From Elysia chlorotica (lineage: Eukaryota > Mollusca > Gastropoda > Plakobranchidae), in assembly GCA_003991915.1 (NCBI GenBank), contig RQTK01000164.1, forward strand, positions 156,830 through 220,829: a stretch of 64,000 nucleotides of DNA, given 5' to 3'. Shown piece after piece: positions 1 through 12,571 of this stretch. A program made the position numbers and the translations under genes. The notes beneath the pieces were generated by a model, which made no database searches, had not been told where the DNA came from, and saw only the letters and a program-made list of their open reading frames with translations. The number at the start of each line of letters is the position of its first letter. Position 1 is the stretch's first letter.

Positions 1-88
<88 letters not shown>

Positions 89-90
89 TC
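1..90. repeat. (AGT)n microsatellite
   Basis: Uninterrupted AGT trinucleotide repeat running in from the left edge of the window, about 29 units. No coding role is visible. Confidence 0.95.
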
Positions 91-147
91 ATATAACTAT
101 GAAAAAGGATAACTGCAATAAAAGTGTTGACAGTAGTAGTAGTGTTT

Positions 148-191
148 TGTTGCTGTTGTTGTTGTTGTTGTTGCTCTTGTTGTTGTTGCTC

Positions 192-229
<38 letters not shown>

Positions 230-235
230 CTTGTT
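148..235. repeat. (GTT)n microsatellite
   Basis: Imperfect TTG/GTT trinucleotide run with a few CTC and TTC interruptions. Reading it in other frames yields poly-Asn or poly-Leu peptides that are not genes. Confidence 0.9.
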
Positions 236-300
236 ATAGATATACTTGTGATAACAAAATTGTGTTGCACTTACTTTTCTTATGAAGATCCAATTTATGC

Positions 301-2195
301 ACACACTTTTTTTCTAACGGAGATCTAATTTATGCAATTTTTTTTCTAACGTAGGTCAAATTTAAGAATAATGCACAGTAATCAAAGTCGTCACATGAAC
401 TTAGTTTATGTATCGTGTTTACTTACAGGTATTTTTGTATCAAGGCAAGTAGGCCTATTTCATTGCAAGATATTGTTTTTCAATACATGTAGATCTAGTT
501 GTTTTATTTTCAATAGACATTTTCTATTTTTACTTACTGTTAGCGGGTGTTTAAAGTCCTGGTGCTATGAGATAAATGGGTAGAGGAGGTCTTTCTCGGA
601 TAAAGAGATAAGCACTGAGAGATACGTGCTGTATTTATACTCTCACTTCAAGTAAACCTTCGTATTTTGCACTGCCGGCTTTTTAGACAATGGTATGAAG
701 CTGAAAATTAAGTGCCATGTAATGCGCTAGAGAAAATGAACATGTCATATTCTCCCTAATTGTTATCATCAATTTTCCTTTCAAACAATATAGTAAAAAT
801 GATAATAAATATAGCATAGCCATAGCTATAAAAAAAAAGATCTTAACATATTTAGGTTAAGTCATTAGTATGTGAAGGTCGAGGTTTCGCAGATAAAATG
901 GAGGTGATAAATGGCTCTAGTCACCAATAATGTGTGTACCTGTGGTAAGACCTTTCCAAATGACAAGTCTCATTACACTGAGATGCTACAGAAAAATATT
1001 TTGTGGGTGAAAACAATACCAGGTTGTTGTTTTTTTTTTCTGAAACACAAGCTGGGGATGTATGTGTGCATAATAGTGTTGGCACATTGTAATGGTTCAC
1101 AGCAGCTTAACGCTCGCTGTAACGATAAGAAAAAAACGTGTGTTCTGCCTAGACATCCCAAAGCTGATCAAGCTGATGTTGAAAAAAAAACAAAAAAAGA
1201 AAGAAGGTAAAAGGAAGAAAATATTTAGAACGGTACATGGGAGAAGCAGACACCGAAAGAAGATTCACAGACATGCAACACACATTTAGACTGACAGACA
1301 TTCAGACAAACAGCGACAAAGCAACTAAACAGTAAGAAAAAAATAGTTTAGATTGGATATTCACAGGTGATGGTGATAATAATTTTAAGTTAAATGAAGC
1401 AACAGTCCTGAAAACACAACCCTCACCTGAGACACCTAATTAGAGAGGGAAATGTAGCATTTCCCCTAAGTACTTTAAGTGGTACAAATTTAGTAATAAT
1501 TAAAGTTTAGATGTTAAGAGTGTGCCAGTCTTCGGTGCAGTTTTGTTTCGTGGAATCAAAAAGAGAGATCGGATGCTATAACTATTCCCATCCAGGGCAA
1601 AGGAAAACCTGTGTTGTGATCTCTCGAAAAATAATTATCTTGTTTCCGTTTATAGAATTTTATAAGCACTTTTCAAGGACTTAGCAGTAATGGCATATCT
1701 GCATAAACATTTTTTTTATCCCACCCTTACAGAGAGATGATCTTGTTTGTGGTACACTTTTCTGATTGATTTAGTTTCCGATGCAGTTACAGTAACTCTT
1801 CTGCAAGGCTTGTAATTAAATTAGAAAGTTTCCGTCAATCAAGTCTCGGTGTAATATGAATGGCTGAGACATAAGTGTTGGTATCCCCATTTTATCTTTC
1901 TGTGGCAGCGCATTAAATTGTCAGATATTATTGTTGGATCCGTCCGCCATATAGCTTTTGCTGACAAAGGACTTTAAGACAAAAAAAATGATAAAATAAT
2001 CCCCGAGTTTCAAAGGTGACCCTGCCCACCTTGAGTAATTGTGTGGGTACGTATGGTTCAGCTACTGTCAGAACAAACAAGACACAAAATTCGTGGGAGG
2101 ATGGTTTGTTTATTAGTTCTTTTATTTTTTATTTTTTTTATTTTTATTTTGGGGGGTGTATTTTTGGGTTTTTGTTTTTGTTTGCTTGTTTGTTA
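301..2195. other. Intergenic, no gene seen apart from a SINE fragment
   Basis: AT-rich sequence with short poly-A and poly-T runs. Short open frames here lack splice context, codon bias or any family motif. The only recognisable element is a diverged SINE body at about 1836-1990. Confidence 0.6.
1836..1990 (+). mobile_element. SINE fragment (AACTC-tail tRNA-derived family)
   Basis: Diverged body sequence shared with the better copies at 2633, 14688 and 62433, in the opposite orientation. It carries the family hallmarks: a 'gagacataagtgttggtatcccc' type block, then 'gtggcagcgcattaaattgtcagatat'. The tRNA-like head and pentanucleotide tail are not clear in this copy. Confidence 0.55.
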
Positions 2196-2197
2196 TT

Positions 2198-2253
<56 letters not shown>

Positions 2254-2280
2254 ATTGTTGTTGTTCTTGTTATTTATTAT
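2198..2280. repeat. (GTT)n microsatellite
   Basis: About 20 GTT units followed by degenerate TTATTG units, preceded by a T-rich tract. Long open frames crossing this stretch (poly-Val, poly-Cys, poly-Leu, poly-Asn) are repeat artefacts. Confidence 0.92.
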
Positions 2281-2632
2281 TGTTATTGTTTTTGCAACAA
2301 GTATCAGACCCATGATGACAAAAAAGCCATTTTCCTCGAGGATCATATAAGCGGAAAATTATAGAGATTTGATTAGCCTCCAGGGGTTGATATACTGTAA
2401 AAATAATATCCTAGACAGGGCTCAAGTTGCCCATAGCTTTTTACATTACAAGGATTGGTGATAGGACATACCATCGACGCCCATAATAGTCCGCAAGACT
2501 GTCAGACTAGTTGCTCACCCTTCTAGAGCCCTCTTTCATAGGTCCGGGGCCAGGCGAAAAATGCCAGAGCTGTACACGTTCATGATTAAATTTAGGCCTG
2601 TCAGTCTTACTGGTAGAGAGGTCGATGACAAA

Positions 2633-2879
2633 GTTGAGTTGAGTTGGTTTAACGTGCGACGTCAGCACTATATAGGATATATCGTGGACGAGCCCCAAGA
2701 CTGATATCTGACAATTGTATGTGCTGCCACACACGAGACAGAGCGAGAATACAATGACTCCTGTCTCAGTTGGCCACATTAAACAGACACCGACCAAACT
2801 AGTAGGGGGTGAAATCGCCAAGGTTCGAACCACGGACCTCAAGCCAATGCTCTAACCCAGGGCTACCGCAACCCAAAGC
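2633..2879 (-). mobile_element. tRNA-derived SINE, near full length
   Basis: Read on the minus strand, the element starts with a tRNA-like head: an A-box-like 'gtagccctgggttagagcat' and a B box 'ggttcgaacc'. It ends in the pentanucleotide tail (AACTC)n, seen on the plus strand as 'gttgagttgagttgg'. The flanks 'tcgatgacaaa' (2622-2632) and 'tcgatggtaaa' (2880-2890) look like a slightly diverged 11 bp target-site duplication. At least seven further copies occur in the window. Confidence 0.8.
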
Positions 2880-2939
2880 TCGATGGTAAAAGCTCATTCA
2901 CAACACACGGCTTTCAAAAAGACAAAAAATGGATTAAGC

Positions 2940-3010
2940 ATTTGCAAAGATTCGAACCCAGGTCTTCTTAATAATTAGCGCCTTTACCATTTGATCACCG
3001 AAGCTATTGT
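2940..3010 (-). mobile_element. tRNA-like SINE head, degenerate
   Basis: On the minus strand this has an A-box-like 'tgatcaaatggtaaaggcgc' and, about 30 nt on, a perfect B box 'gggttcgaatc'. The T-stem does not pair and no acceptor stem can be formed, so it is a tRNA-derived repeat rather than a tRNA gene. It lies just beside the SINE at 2633-2879 and may belong to a second SINE family. Confidence 0.45.
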
Positions 3011-3243
3011 CGAAACGAGGGCGTTGGTCGAAAGCCGCCCACCATTTCAGTGTGCCAAGGTCGCGCTGTAGGGTCAGTGAAACCTACTAACCTGGTAAGA
3101 CAAAGAATTAAATTACCGGGAAAACAACATTAAGCCTAGCCTAATCCTCCTTGTCGTCCAGTGTTAGAGCCAGTGAGAATCTCACGGTCCAGTAAATAGA
3201 TGGACCTGACCCGCCCTGGGGCACAGAATTTGGTATTCAGAAT

Positions 3244-3644
3244 ACTATACTCATTACTATGACTGGAATACGGTGATGTGGTATACAGTACACTATACTC
3301 ATTACTATGACTGGAATACGGTGATGTGGTATACAGTACACTATACTCATTACTATGGCTGGAAGCGGTAGTATGGTATACAGTACACTATACTCATTAC
3401 TATGGTTGGACGCGGTGATATGGTATACAGTATACTATACTCATTACTATGGCTGGACGCGGTGATGTGGTATACAGTAAAATATACTCGTTACTGTGAC
3501 TGGACGCGGTAGTATGGTATACAGTACATTATACTCATTACTAGGGCTGGACGTGGTAGTATGATATACAGTATACTATACAAATTACAATGGATGGGGT
3601 ACGATGATATGCTATACAGTATACTATACTCATTACTGTGCTGG
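3244..3644. repeat. Minisatellite, 47-48 bp unit, about 8.5 copies
   Basis: Tandem units each contain 'actatactcattactatg', then 'ggtgatgtggtatacagta'. Copies 1 and 2 are nearly identical; the later ones diverge, and the array fades at about 3644. The unit contains the near-palindrome 'gtatacagtatactatac', so single strands could form hairpins. Confidence 0.9.
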
Positions 3645-4344
3645 TTTTGTTTGTGCCCGATAACCATGTGAAATGTTTGCCCTAGAAACCCTTCGTTTAT
3701 CTGATATTCTTATATTTTATTGTGAATAAAAATACATTTCTCCAATAACTTAATGCCTGCTTGGAAGAGTTTTTTCAGATTAAGTTATATCTTAACAAAA
3801 CAAAATTGGAACAATAATTAACACTAATTATGTAGAGTACTTAAGTCCTCGTTGTGATTCATTATTAACTATGAAAATTATAATTATTATTATTATTATT
3901 TTTTTTTTAGGTCTAGGTTCCAAGCCCGTAACACTACTCACATGGTACAGTCATTTTTAGGATAGTAAAGTATCTTTATAGTTTTCTCATTGCAATGACA
4001 TTGCATCTATTCTCTTTCACCCCTGTTACAAGCTGGCATAAACGTCTTACCTATAAAAACTTAAAATACATCATCACTTACATACATGCCCCACTTTAAG
4101 CACACATAATCGGTTTACATTGAACCGAAACTTATATTCTTACATATTAATACCTCAATTTTGTATCATGAGCATGCCATCAACCATCGCACACATTACT
4201 TGTACCATACATAAACTATGAAATCGCGCCCTATGTTCCTATTGTAAACGTGCAGCATCCATGAGCTTCAATTTAAAACAAATGAAATCATCGAAAGGCA
4301 CATCATTAAATGATATATTCACACAAATTTGGTTAAACATTTCA

Positions 4345-5135
4345 GAAAAAAATAATGAACGTTATTCACTTGACTAAATAAGTCTGCACCCACATTCTCT
4401 GATCCTTTAATAGGATCAACTCTAGAACTGTAACTTTGTAAGCATGACGCCCACCGCATTACTCTTAGGGTTTCAAACTACGCTGCGTCTAGATATTGTA
4501 GAGGACGATGATCGGTTTGTAGCACAAATTGCGTACCATACAAGTATAAAGAAAACGAAATGCATCCTTTCTCTATTGTCGAGTAGTTTTTCTCGTTATT
4601 TAACAATTTCCTGCTCGCGTAAGATAAAGGAAACAATCATTCAGACCCTGCAGTAATGTGGCTCCTAAATATGCATTAGAAGCATCTATTCGAAGCCAAA
4701 AGTCTTAGTAGCATCTGGTAAATGTAAAACAGATCGAGAAATAATAGCTTTCTTTAATGCTAAATAAGCATTTTCTTGAGGTTCACCCCATTGAACTAAT
4801 TTAGGCATGCCACTTCTAACGAGATCAGACGATGGGGCTGTGTCTCTAGCTAAACCTTGAAACACGTCTGCTGGTGGTGTTGCTGTGTGCGAGTCAAAAA
4901 TGGTATTCTTGTTAAGCTGCCGATAGTCCATACATATTCGATTTGATCCGTCCTTCTTCTTGATGATGGCGACTGGTGTTGCATATCTTCCATGGTCTGT
5001 AGCTCTTGACGTAAGGGCATTGCGAAGGGGAAATAGTATGGCCGTTGACTCACCGGTACCTCGCTTGTTAAGTCGATGCGACGTTCGGCCAAAGATGTAC
5101 TGCCAGTGCCAGGCAGATCTGTAAAGATGTGTCAA
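4345..5135 (-). pseudogene. Retrotransposon reverse transcriptase-RNase H remnant
   Basis: The start of the RT domain is visible near 4910-5100 ('VAIIKKKDGSNRICMDYRQL'). The palm carrying the catalytic aspartates is missing: the frame jumps from the region after 'DVFQGLA' to the RT/RNase H linker 'VQWGEPQENAYLALK' near 4740-4800. RNase H blocks continue to about 4345 ('NYSTIEKG', 'TDHRPLQYLD') with an in-frame stop directly after the latter. The deletion makes the polymerase non-functional. Confidence 0.8.
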
Positions 5136-5389
5136 TACTCACTCACTACAACTTTGATCCTAGTAACTTGATCTGTAAATAATTTCTATCCAAACTGGAG
5201 GTCAATGAAGGATTCTTTCTTCACGCCATTTCCTAGTTTAGCAAAATCACCTAAGCACTCTGTGACATCAGTTCCATCCTCGATCACAGCTACTGCTAAA
5301 CTGAACTTCCTGGTCGACCACTCTCTCAGTGCATGTGCCGGGCCCGCCCCCATTCGCCATCTCTTGTTTCCGATAAACTTCCTTGTTGC

Positions 5390-6330
5390 GGCTGATGTAG
5401 CGCTTGAGAAGATTAACGTGCAGAGTCTTTGCCCCGATCATGGCTCTATAGTCGCTAATGCCGGCCAGTGACGTAAGGTCCTTTCCACTGCATGAGGAGT
5501 TTATTGGACTCCGTTGGCAGTAAAACCAACACTGGGTTGCCAGGTTCAAACTTTCTGATCTTGGATATTCGAAGCGCTTCTGTTTCCCTTACGCTTTCTC
5601 AAATTCTTGCTGGGCTATTTTCCAAGTTTACTTCAAAGTCCCATTGCATATTTTAAATAATCCGTTGCACATAGGATGATAAGGTGTCGTCACCGACTCT
5701 GTAGTCGGTTTATTTCTTTCGTGCATTTAGACATGAACTGCATGTCTTGATCACTTAGAAATATCCTCTGGAACACCTTTTATCTTCTTCAACGGCACAG
5801 CTTCTAGACTTCTAGTTCCGTAATCCACGAGTGTCAAAAGGTATCGATGTCTTTACTCACAAGGCGGGTAGATAGGCACAACCAAATCAACAGCAACTCT
5901 TTGGAAAGGAACATCCACTGCCGGTACACTTTGTAATGGCGCCCGTGGTGCAGAACCCTTGTGCTCTGTCTTCTGACATACATCCCAAGATTGGCAGTAT
6001 AGTGTAACATCACCTTCTACGCCAGGCCACTAGAAGTTACTTGTCACCTTATCCTTAGTTCTTTTGTTGCCTTATGCAATGGAATCATGCGTTAGCGACA
6101 TCACATGATTTCGGAAAATGGCAGGTGGATTTAGGGATGCACAGCGCCTTCACTCTCCCAGTCAGGCAAGGGGTCCGTACGTTGATCCACGCCTCCTCAG
6201 CCAACAGCATCGCATTGTCGATTCCCAAGACAGGTTCTCCCAGTTAGTTGTGCGTCAATAACTAAATCTCGACATAACCACTACGCCATCACAGCCAATA
6301 CCTCTTAAACTGAGAGGTCATAATGTCCCA
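5390..6330 (-). pseudogene. Retrotransposon protease and integrase remnant
   Basis: Near 6270-6310 'GIGCDGVVV' corresponds to the aspartic protease active site, normally DTG; the catalytic aspartate is replaced. An integrase zinc-binding region follows near 5985-6110 ('CQSWDVCQKTEHKG'). The start of the catalytic core ('VDVPFQRVAVDLV') lies near 5890-5940, with further core sequence ('LSDQDMQFMSK') near 5720-5770. The C-terminal domain ('LHVNLLKRYI') is near 5390-5430. Stops and frameshifts separate the blocks. Integrase normally inserts element cDNA into chromosomes; this one is inactive. Confidence 0.75.
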
Positions 6331-6619
6331 GTTATGTACGCTTATCTTTTAACTCATCAACAGGCTTGTCTTCCACAAGACCTGCTGTAATACTAATAGA
6401 CAATCTCAGTTTCTCTTTCGCCATTGCATCGCCACAAACTCCACAATTGGTTACTACTGAGACCCTCTGTCTACTCGCCAACTGTATCTTCCCATCACAA
6501 ACGTGATCTCTGATATCACACTGAGTACTCGCAGCTTCCACATGCTGGCCACATGTTGGTGCCGCTTCTTCCGCCGCCATCACTACACCTGATGCTGCTA
6601 TATTCGGCTTAGCTTGTGT

Positions 6620-7670
6620 GCAATTGCTGCTTATATGCCCCATCTTGTTACATCTGTATTTTGGTTTGGCTGTATCGCTTTACAATCTTTTGCTCGGTGT
6701 CCAACCTGCTTACACTTGAAACAAGAAAGTTGATTCTGACTCTCGTTTTCATACTTGGTACATCCATTATTGATCTGATTTGTTTTCTTTCTGCTTAGTT
6801 GCCTATTTCTCGCTATGCATCTACTCCCTTGACAATTGATTCAAGGATTTCAGCTTTTTCTCTCTTAGGTGGACTGGAAAATCTGCAGGACAAGCATTAA
6901 TGTACTGCTCGTTAACAAACAAGTCTCGAAGATATTTTATCGCCGACAGCTTTACCCATCTCTCAAGATAAGTTCTGAGCCTCACGTCGAACATGCTAAG
7001 ATTTTCTCCTTCCTCCGGTCTGCACTTAGAGTACATCATACGATATCCATCTTCAGTCAGGTTGTACCGCTTCTGCAATGCCAACTTGATGCTCTCATAA
7101 AATTTAGCCTACTCTGTTTACAGTCTACAGAGACAGTCCAGTGCGCGCTCAGTCAACAATGCAGATAACTATGCAGGCCATGTCTCTTTTGTCCACTCGC
7201 TACTCTCTGAAAACTTTTCGAACCGTAAGAGCCAACTGTCCGTCTAAGTCATCCTTTGGTCCACAAAAGATGGCAATTCGGGTAATTTAGAATTCTCTGT
7301 TGTTGTGCGTAATTCTGAAATATTACTCCCACTACTTGATTGTTGTCGCAATTTCTCACGTTCGAATTGGCGCTCCTTTTCTCGTTTAGCGCGTTTTTTC
7401 TCTTGTTGTCGCTCAATACGTTCCTTTTCTTGTTGTCGCTCAATACGTTCCTTTTCTTGTTGTCGCTCAATACGTTCCTTTTCTTGTTGTCGCTCAATAC
7501 GTTCCTTTTCTTGTTGTCGCTCAATACGTTCCTTTTCTTGTTATCGCTCAACACGTTCAGCCCTCTTTTCTCGTTCTTTCCTTTCTCTTTCTTTCATCTG
7601 TAGCTACCAAAGATATTCTTGTTCTTCGTTGAATCTTTCTCTGATACTTTCTTCTTTCATCTCCCGTGAA
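6620..7670 (-). pseudogene. Retrotransposon gag remnant
   Basis: The frame starts near 7660 with a charged N-terminal region that becomes a coiled coil built from a 9-residue repeat (ERIERQQEK). In-frame stops lie near 7606 and at the CAA-to-TAA change near 7541. Next comes a gag core around 6820-7260, including 'LPELPSFVDQR' and 'RYNLTEDGYR', recognisable from Gypsy gag proteins of invertebrates but frameshifted. Two zinc knuckles follow: 'CFKCKQVGHRAKDC' near 6680-6720 and a second ending 'MGHISSNC' near 6610-6650. The gag role is capsid formation and RNA binding; this copy cannot make a full protein. Confidence 0.8.
7392..7553 (-). repeat. 27 bp tandem repeat inside gag, 6 units
   Basis: Six head-to-tail 27 bp units encode ERIERQQEK on the minus strand, giving a highly charged heptad-like coiled coil. 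The four central units are identical at the DNA level, which implies recent expansion or homogenisation, while the outer units carry substitutions, one of them a nonsense change. Confidence 0.93.
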
Positions 7671-7983
7671 CTATAGCGCGTCCGCAGCATAATTATATTG
7701 ACAAACTTTTGGGCATTTTTTTTCATTAATTTTTTTCCAAACATTTTTGTCCCTAGAAGAATTTAAAGAGCCTCGAGGCCAAAAACACCAGAGAAGCGTT
7801 TTTAAAGGCACTGGTAGATTGTCCACGCTTAGCGCTCCAGTTAGATGATCATACTCATAGCGACATGACATAAACAAGTGTATGCATAGAAATAAAAATA
7901 ATCTACACACCAAAATTGGAATAAATTGCTTCGGGTAATGTTTCAGTCTAAACTTATTTTTATTACATCTTCACAGGGGTATG

Positions 7984-8090
7984 CGGGGGGGGGGGGGGGA
8001 GGAGGAGAGAGACGTGTGTGGTGTGTGTGTGTGTGTGTGTGAGAGAGAGTGTGTGTGTGTGGGTGTGTGAGTGAGTGTGTGAGTGTGACA
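7984..8090. repeat. Poly-G / GA / GT low-complexity tract
   Basis: A run of 13 or so G residues, then GA and GT dinucleotide repeats. It could adopt unusual structure (Z-DNA from GT, triplex from GA) but there is no gene context. Confidence 0.9.
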
Positions 8091-8099
8091 AACCCCAAC

Positions 8100-11000
8100 T
8101 ATGCTTTTTATTTGTTATTTATTTCTTTAACATTAACTTAGCTACACCTTGCCTTTGCATTTTTTTTATATCAAGTTAAATCTGTAAATAAAACATAGAC
8201 TGTTAATTTTCTTTTAAATTTAAGACATCATTTCAAACGAATCTTTCATAAGGGAAACCGAAATTCTATCTCATAATTACAGTATAATAATAACTGACTC
8301 AAGTCCATGCATTTTGAAAGTCTAAATTTAATAACAATATTTTGAACAATACAGACATGTACATACATCATAACCATATAACAAACTGAGAGATGAGACT
8401 CTTGGTTTTCCAACGTACATGAAAACGGGCAAAAATTGTAATTATATAAACATAAATGACACCCTTGATATAGTCCTAAAATGATGCAAATGATACAAAA
8501 TGGTATTTTAAGGTTTACATTGGACAGTTTGCAACGCAGTAACCACAATATTTCATGATGACTAAATGTGATTTCTAAACTTTCATTTAAAAGGACAGTT
8601 TGTGTTCTACAAGCGTTCAAACGTATCTCCTTTAAAAATTACTTTTACCATATCTTTATTTGTATGCTCTTTTTCCCTTTATACTTATTACTATTGGGAA
8701 GATGTCTGCAATAAAGTCTTAGTCTTTTAGCACTAACACTACTATTGTCGGAGGACCTTCATGATAGGTCTGATAACGTGTAAGCTTTCAATGCATTGTA
8801 AACAATAAATTATGGCCATTACTTATGGGAGTAAAGTTTAAGACTTTAATGACATTTGCAAGATTAGTCTACCTAGTCTTGAAAGGCAAGTACATGTAAT
8901 AAAAATACTATAACATTATTGATTAATCTAAACACAAAATAATTATTCATTGACATGTGAGACTGCACTCAAGTTAAACTGGATGACTGTTGAATTAAAG
9001 TTTTTATTTGGTATTTTGTATAACTTAATTTTTATAGGCCTACATGAAAATAAAGGTATAGAGAAGAGAGCATCAAACGTTCAAGTGTTTGCTCCAAATT
9101 TCAACTGGATCTAACTTATGAGGATCTGTTTTTCATAGTCGTTTGAAATTGTATTTATTGTAGTTCAAAATTCTACCACAGCAAATAATATATGACATAT
9201 AACTATAATAGACATAACTATTTAGGGTGACATAATGTTAAAAATTAACCTCAACGATTACATTACTCCATCAGGTTTTCATTACAGCATGTGCATAAAT
9301 AGACTTATTGCTCTTAAATGGCTCCAACAAGTACATTTTGTAGAAGACATATAGACACTTAAACATATTGACTAAATTAATATTGACTGTTGCAAAGACA
9401 CTTAAAGCTTGTTACCATTCTTAATGTAAACATAAATTCAAGGGGTTCCATACATGTGAGTATTATGAACATGTATCTCGATGATTCAATGTTTCGGTTT
9501 TCAACACATAGATTTGAAATCACACTAAAACATAGGACAATGGTGTGTGACAGACATATCAAGGTGCTGATAAAAAATTTAAATGGTTTAATAGGGGCAT
9601 GATTATACTATCGAGGCTTTGTTGATTTAAGATGATACATTTCAAAATAGATTGTACAGGTACGAAGTTGATCTAAAAATACTTTTAAAAAAAACAACAA
9701 AAATAATCAATATTTTCCACCTATTTTGTCACTTCATGAATTGTTCTTTTTCCTTCTAAAAAACAAAACAAAAACAAAAGAGCTTGAAGGTACTGCACTT
9801 AATTTTCAGAAAACGCATTGAGTCAAAATATACTGTACACATGTAGCTACAATAGAGAATAATTTGGAATAGGTAAGAAGAATTTTCAAACAATTGGAAA
9901 GAGAGGTGAAAAAAAGGTTAAGATAGCTGGAATAGAATGGAATAAAATATGAAAAATGTGACAATGGCTTCAGATGTAGTATGTTTTGAAGGAACGTTAT
10001 TTAACATACAAAAGATATTCGAACTTAATTTTTGCTGTTTCCCAAATTTTATTTATTGACTAGAATACCAACACAACGAAGGTGTCTATATCACAACTGC
10101 TTAGGCTGTCCTTTCAGGGTAACTCCCCTACAAAGGCGTTTTTCAATGTTTAACTAATGCTATTACTAGGATGCAAGGCATTCAGCTTTATATACTTGTT
10201 TTTTTATTCAATTTCAAACGTTCATAATTATTTTTTACAGATAAGTTCTATATTCACTATAATTACAAATTAACAGGTTGAAAAAGACAAAACGAATATC
10301 AACAATACATTCCTTATGCATTTTAATGGGATAAATACAACTGCAAATGAAAACTACAGCATTTCAGTGACAAAAATAGGAGAAATGAATTATATGAAAA
10401 ACTGAAAAAGACTAAAGCCACTAGAATAAAATATTTTCTTGAAAAGACTAGCGAAGCTTCCACTAAATATCTTAAATCATATAGTAGCACTGAAATGTTT
10501 AGTTTATTGTGTCTAATTAAAGCAAGTCCTACCAGTAGCAAAAATGCACAATATATTCAAAAGATCAAAAACAAACTTTTTTTTTTTAATTAACATATGA
10601 AGGCATTTATGGCCCTGTGGCTTGTGGCCATATCTGAATGAACACTTAACTTTAAAAGAAGTTCAAATTCCAAGAAGTCTGGAAAACAAATTGCCATGTA
10701 TGAGCCATAGCACAACCTGTATTATCTAAACAAATTATAATATATCACAACAGATTGATGTCTTTTCTCATAATCTGTTTCCATTTTTGTTTTACTTGAA
10801 GAAAGGAAAACCTGAACTTTAGAAGTAAGCTGATCACAATGGCATTTACTGAGATATGTGATTTCTCTACTCCTAGCCTGTCTCTATCATCACTTCAAAA
10901 AGGATTAGTTTGGTTTGGTTTCTCATCTTCTTCTGTCAGCAATTAGGACTTTATTGCCAACAAGTCCCGAGGTAGTCTAAAACTAGTAAAAGCATTTATC

Positions 11001-12570
11001 TCATCATTGCATTATTTTCGTTTGAGATCTACAGTTAGAAAAGCACAAATCTTAAATTCCTACAAATCCATAAGAATGAATGTGATTTTTTTTATATTAC
11101 AAACTTTTCTGTGAGTGCAAAAAAAAAGCCAGTACATATGATAACATGAACAGTATTGAGATTCTTCAGAAATTTTCTAACCATTAAAAATTTATTGAGA
11201 GCTAAAGTATTTCATCAACTTGAAAACAAAAATCTAATAAATTGCAATACAAAATACACAAATTAGAACCCCGATAATGAAAAATTACAAAACTATGACA
11301 CGATTGACATAATTAATAATTTTTTTTAAAGGCAGAGCAATAGTTTCATTTGTTCCTAAACATTTTATTTTTACTACAAAAACGTAAAACGTAACCTCGG
11401 GCTGTTGGTTAATGATTTCTATGTGCTTTTATTCTTTGTTTTGCTCTAGTAACTTTTTATAAATACATGTATCACACTATGGAAAGTGCATCTTCCAACT
11501 CAAACCAAGAAAACATCAACAAGTGATACAACTAGAGAAATACAACCATTCCCAGTTTACGTCTATGCTTTGCTGTTACAAATTCTCTTGGCAATAAAGA
11601 AAGTCAGCGTTACCTGTCAATATGAATTTTTAACACTTTAAAAAATGAGGGCTCTTAAGGTATCAAAATATTACTTTCATTCAATATATATTGTTCCAGT
11701 TTGGCTTTCAAAATATGGTAGGAAGCCGAGATGTCACTCCTTTTTCAAACAATATGGCCAACACGAAGCTGAAAGAGACATTTCAATTTCACACATAAAA
11801 GATGATAAATGAAACTGTACTATTCATACATAATAAAAGATTTTGCTGAACCATAATGCAATGCCACGAAAAATTACTGATCAATTCATTTCATTGATTT
11901 TGAAGAAAAACCAGACAGCACACATGCAGCTGAACATTAGTCCTAACTGACCTTTTTCTTTATGTAAACTACATTCTGTTTCTCATAAAATTCATTCACA
12001 TTTTTAAGTGAATTGTCTGTTTTGTGAGGAAATCATTTTTTTCTTGCCTTTCATTTTACTCTTTGCGGTACTAGACTTCTCAGGTTGAGAAGAATGTGAA
12101 TTAGCTGAAAAAGGCATATGTGTTATACCAGGTTTATATCAATACGGTGCATTCCACTTACAAGTTACAATGGTGAAATGATCATGAGTTAGGTATACAT
12201 CATTTTACTATGACATATATTATAATCTGATAGATTATATAAAATGTCCATTTTGTACTAAACCATTTCTGTATTTGTTTTCCCAATACTGCAAGCTATT
12301 TCGTTTTCACTGTCCACTAAAAATTTAAATGTATTTTTTTGGAAAATTAACCACTTAGATATAGTAGAAATACCTTAGAGTAAAAAAAAATATGAGATGT
12401 TCAATTTACAGAAAAACAATAATTTCAGTCTATTAGGGCTGCTTTTTTTCTTTCTTTGTATTAATTCATCATAAATGGAATGCACAGTACAGAAACACAG
12501 ATTTTGTTTTATTTTTTTGTGTAAGTATAACTCCAAAAATGTTTAATTTGCATATAAATTATAAAGGAGT
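8100..12570. other. Long AT-rich stretch without genes
   Basis: About 4.5 kb with no exon-like segment that I can support on either strand. It lies downstream of the calcipressin gene on the minus strand, so part may be 3' untranslated region or intergenic spacer. Short frames here show no motif or splice context. Confidence 0.5.
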
Positions 12571-12571
12571 C

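Larger units (their letters stand above)
4340..7670 (-). mobile_element. Degenerate Ty3/Gypsy retrotransposon, Gmr1-like gene order
   Basis: Minus-strand remnants of a long terminal repeat retrotransposon. In order from 7670 downwards they are gag (coiled coil, core, zinc knuckles), protease, integrase (zinc-binding domain, core, C-terminal domain), reverse transcriptase and RNase H. Integrase lying before reverse transcriptase is the order known from the Gmr1 group, not the usual Gypsy order. All parts are broken by stops and frameshifts, and the RT palm is largely deleted, so the copy is dead. I could not find flanking LTRs by eye. Confidence 0.85.

Noticed and set aside
2016..2364. Overlapping frames encoding poly-Val, poly-Cys, poly-Leu and poly-Asn
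   Set aside because: All come from one (GTT)n microsatellite read in different frames.
2945..3008. Possible tRNA gene on the minus strand
   Set aside because: A and B boxes are present but the T-stem does not pair and there is no acceptor stem, so it is SINE-like.
7305..7676. Plus-strand frame with repeated SCCRSIRSF
   Set aside because: Antisense shadow of the 27 bp gag coiled-coil repeat on the minus strand.
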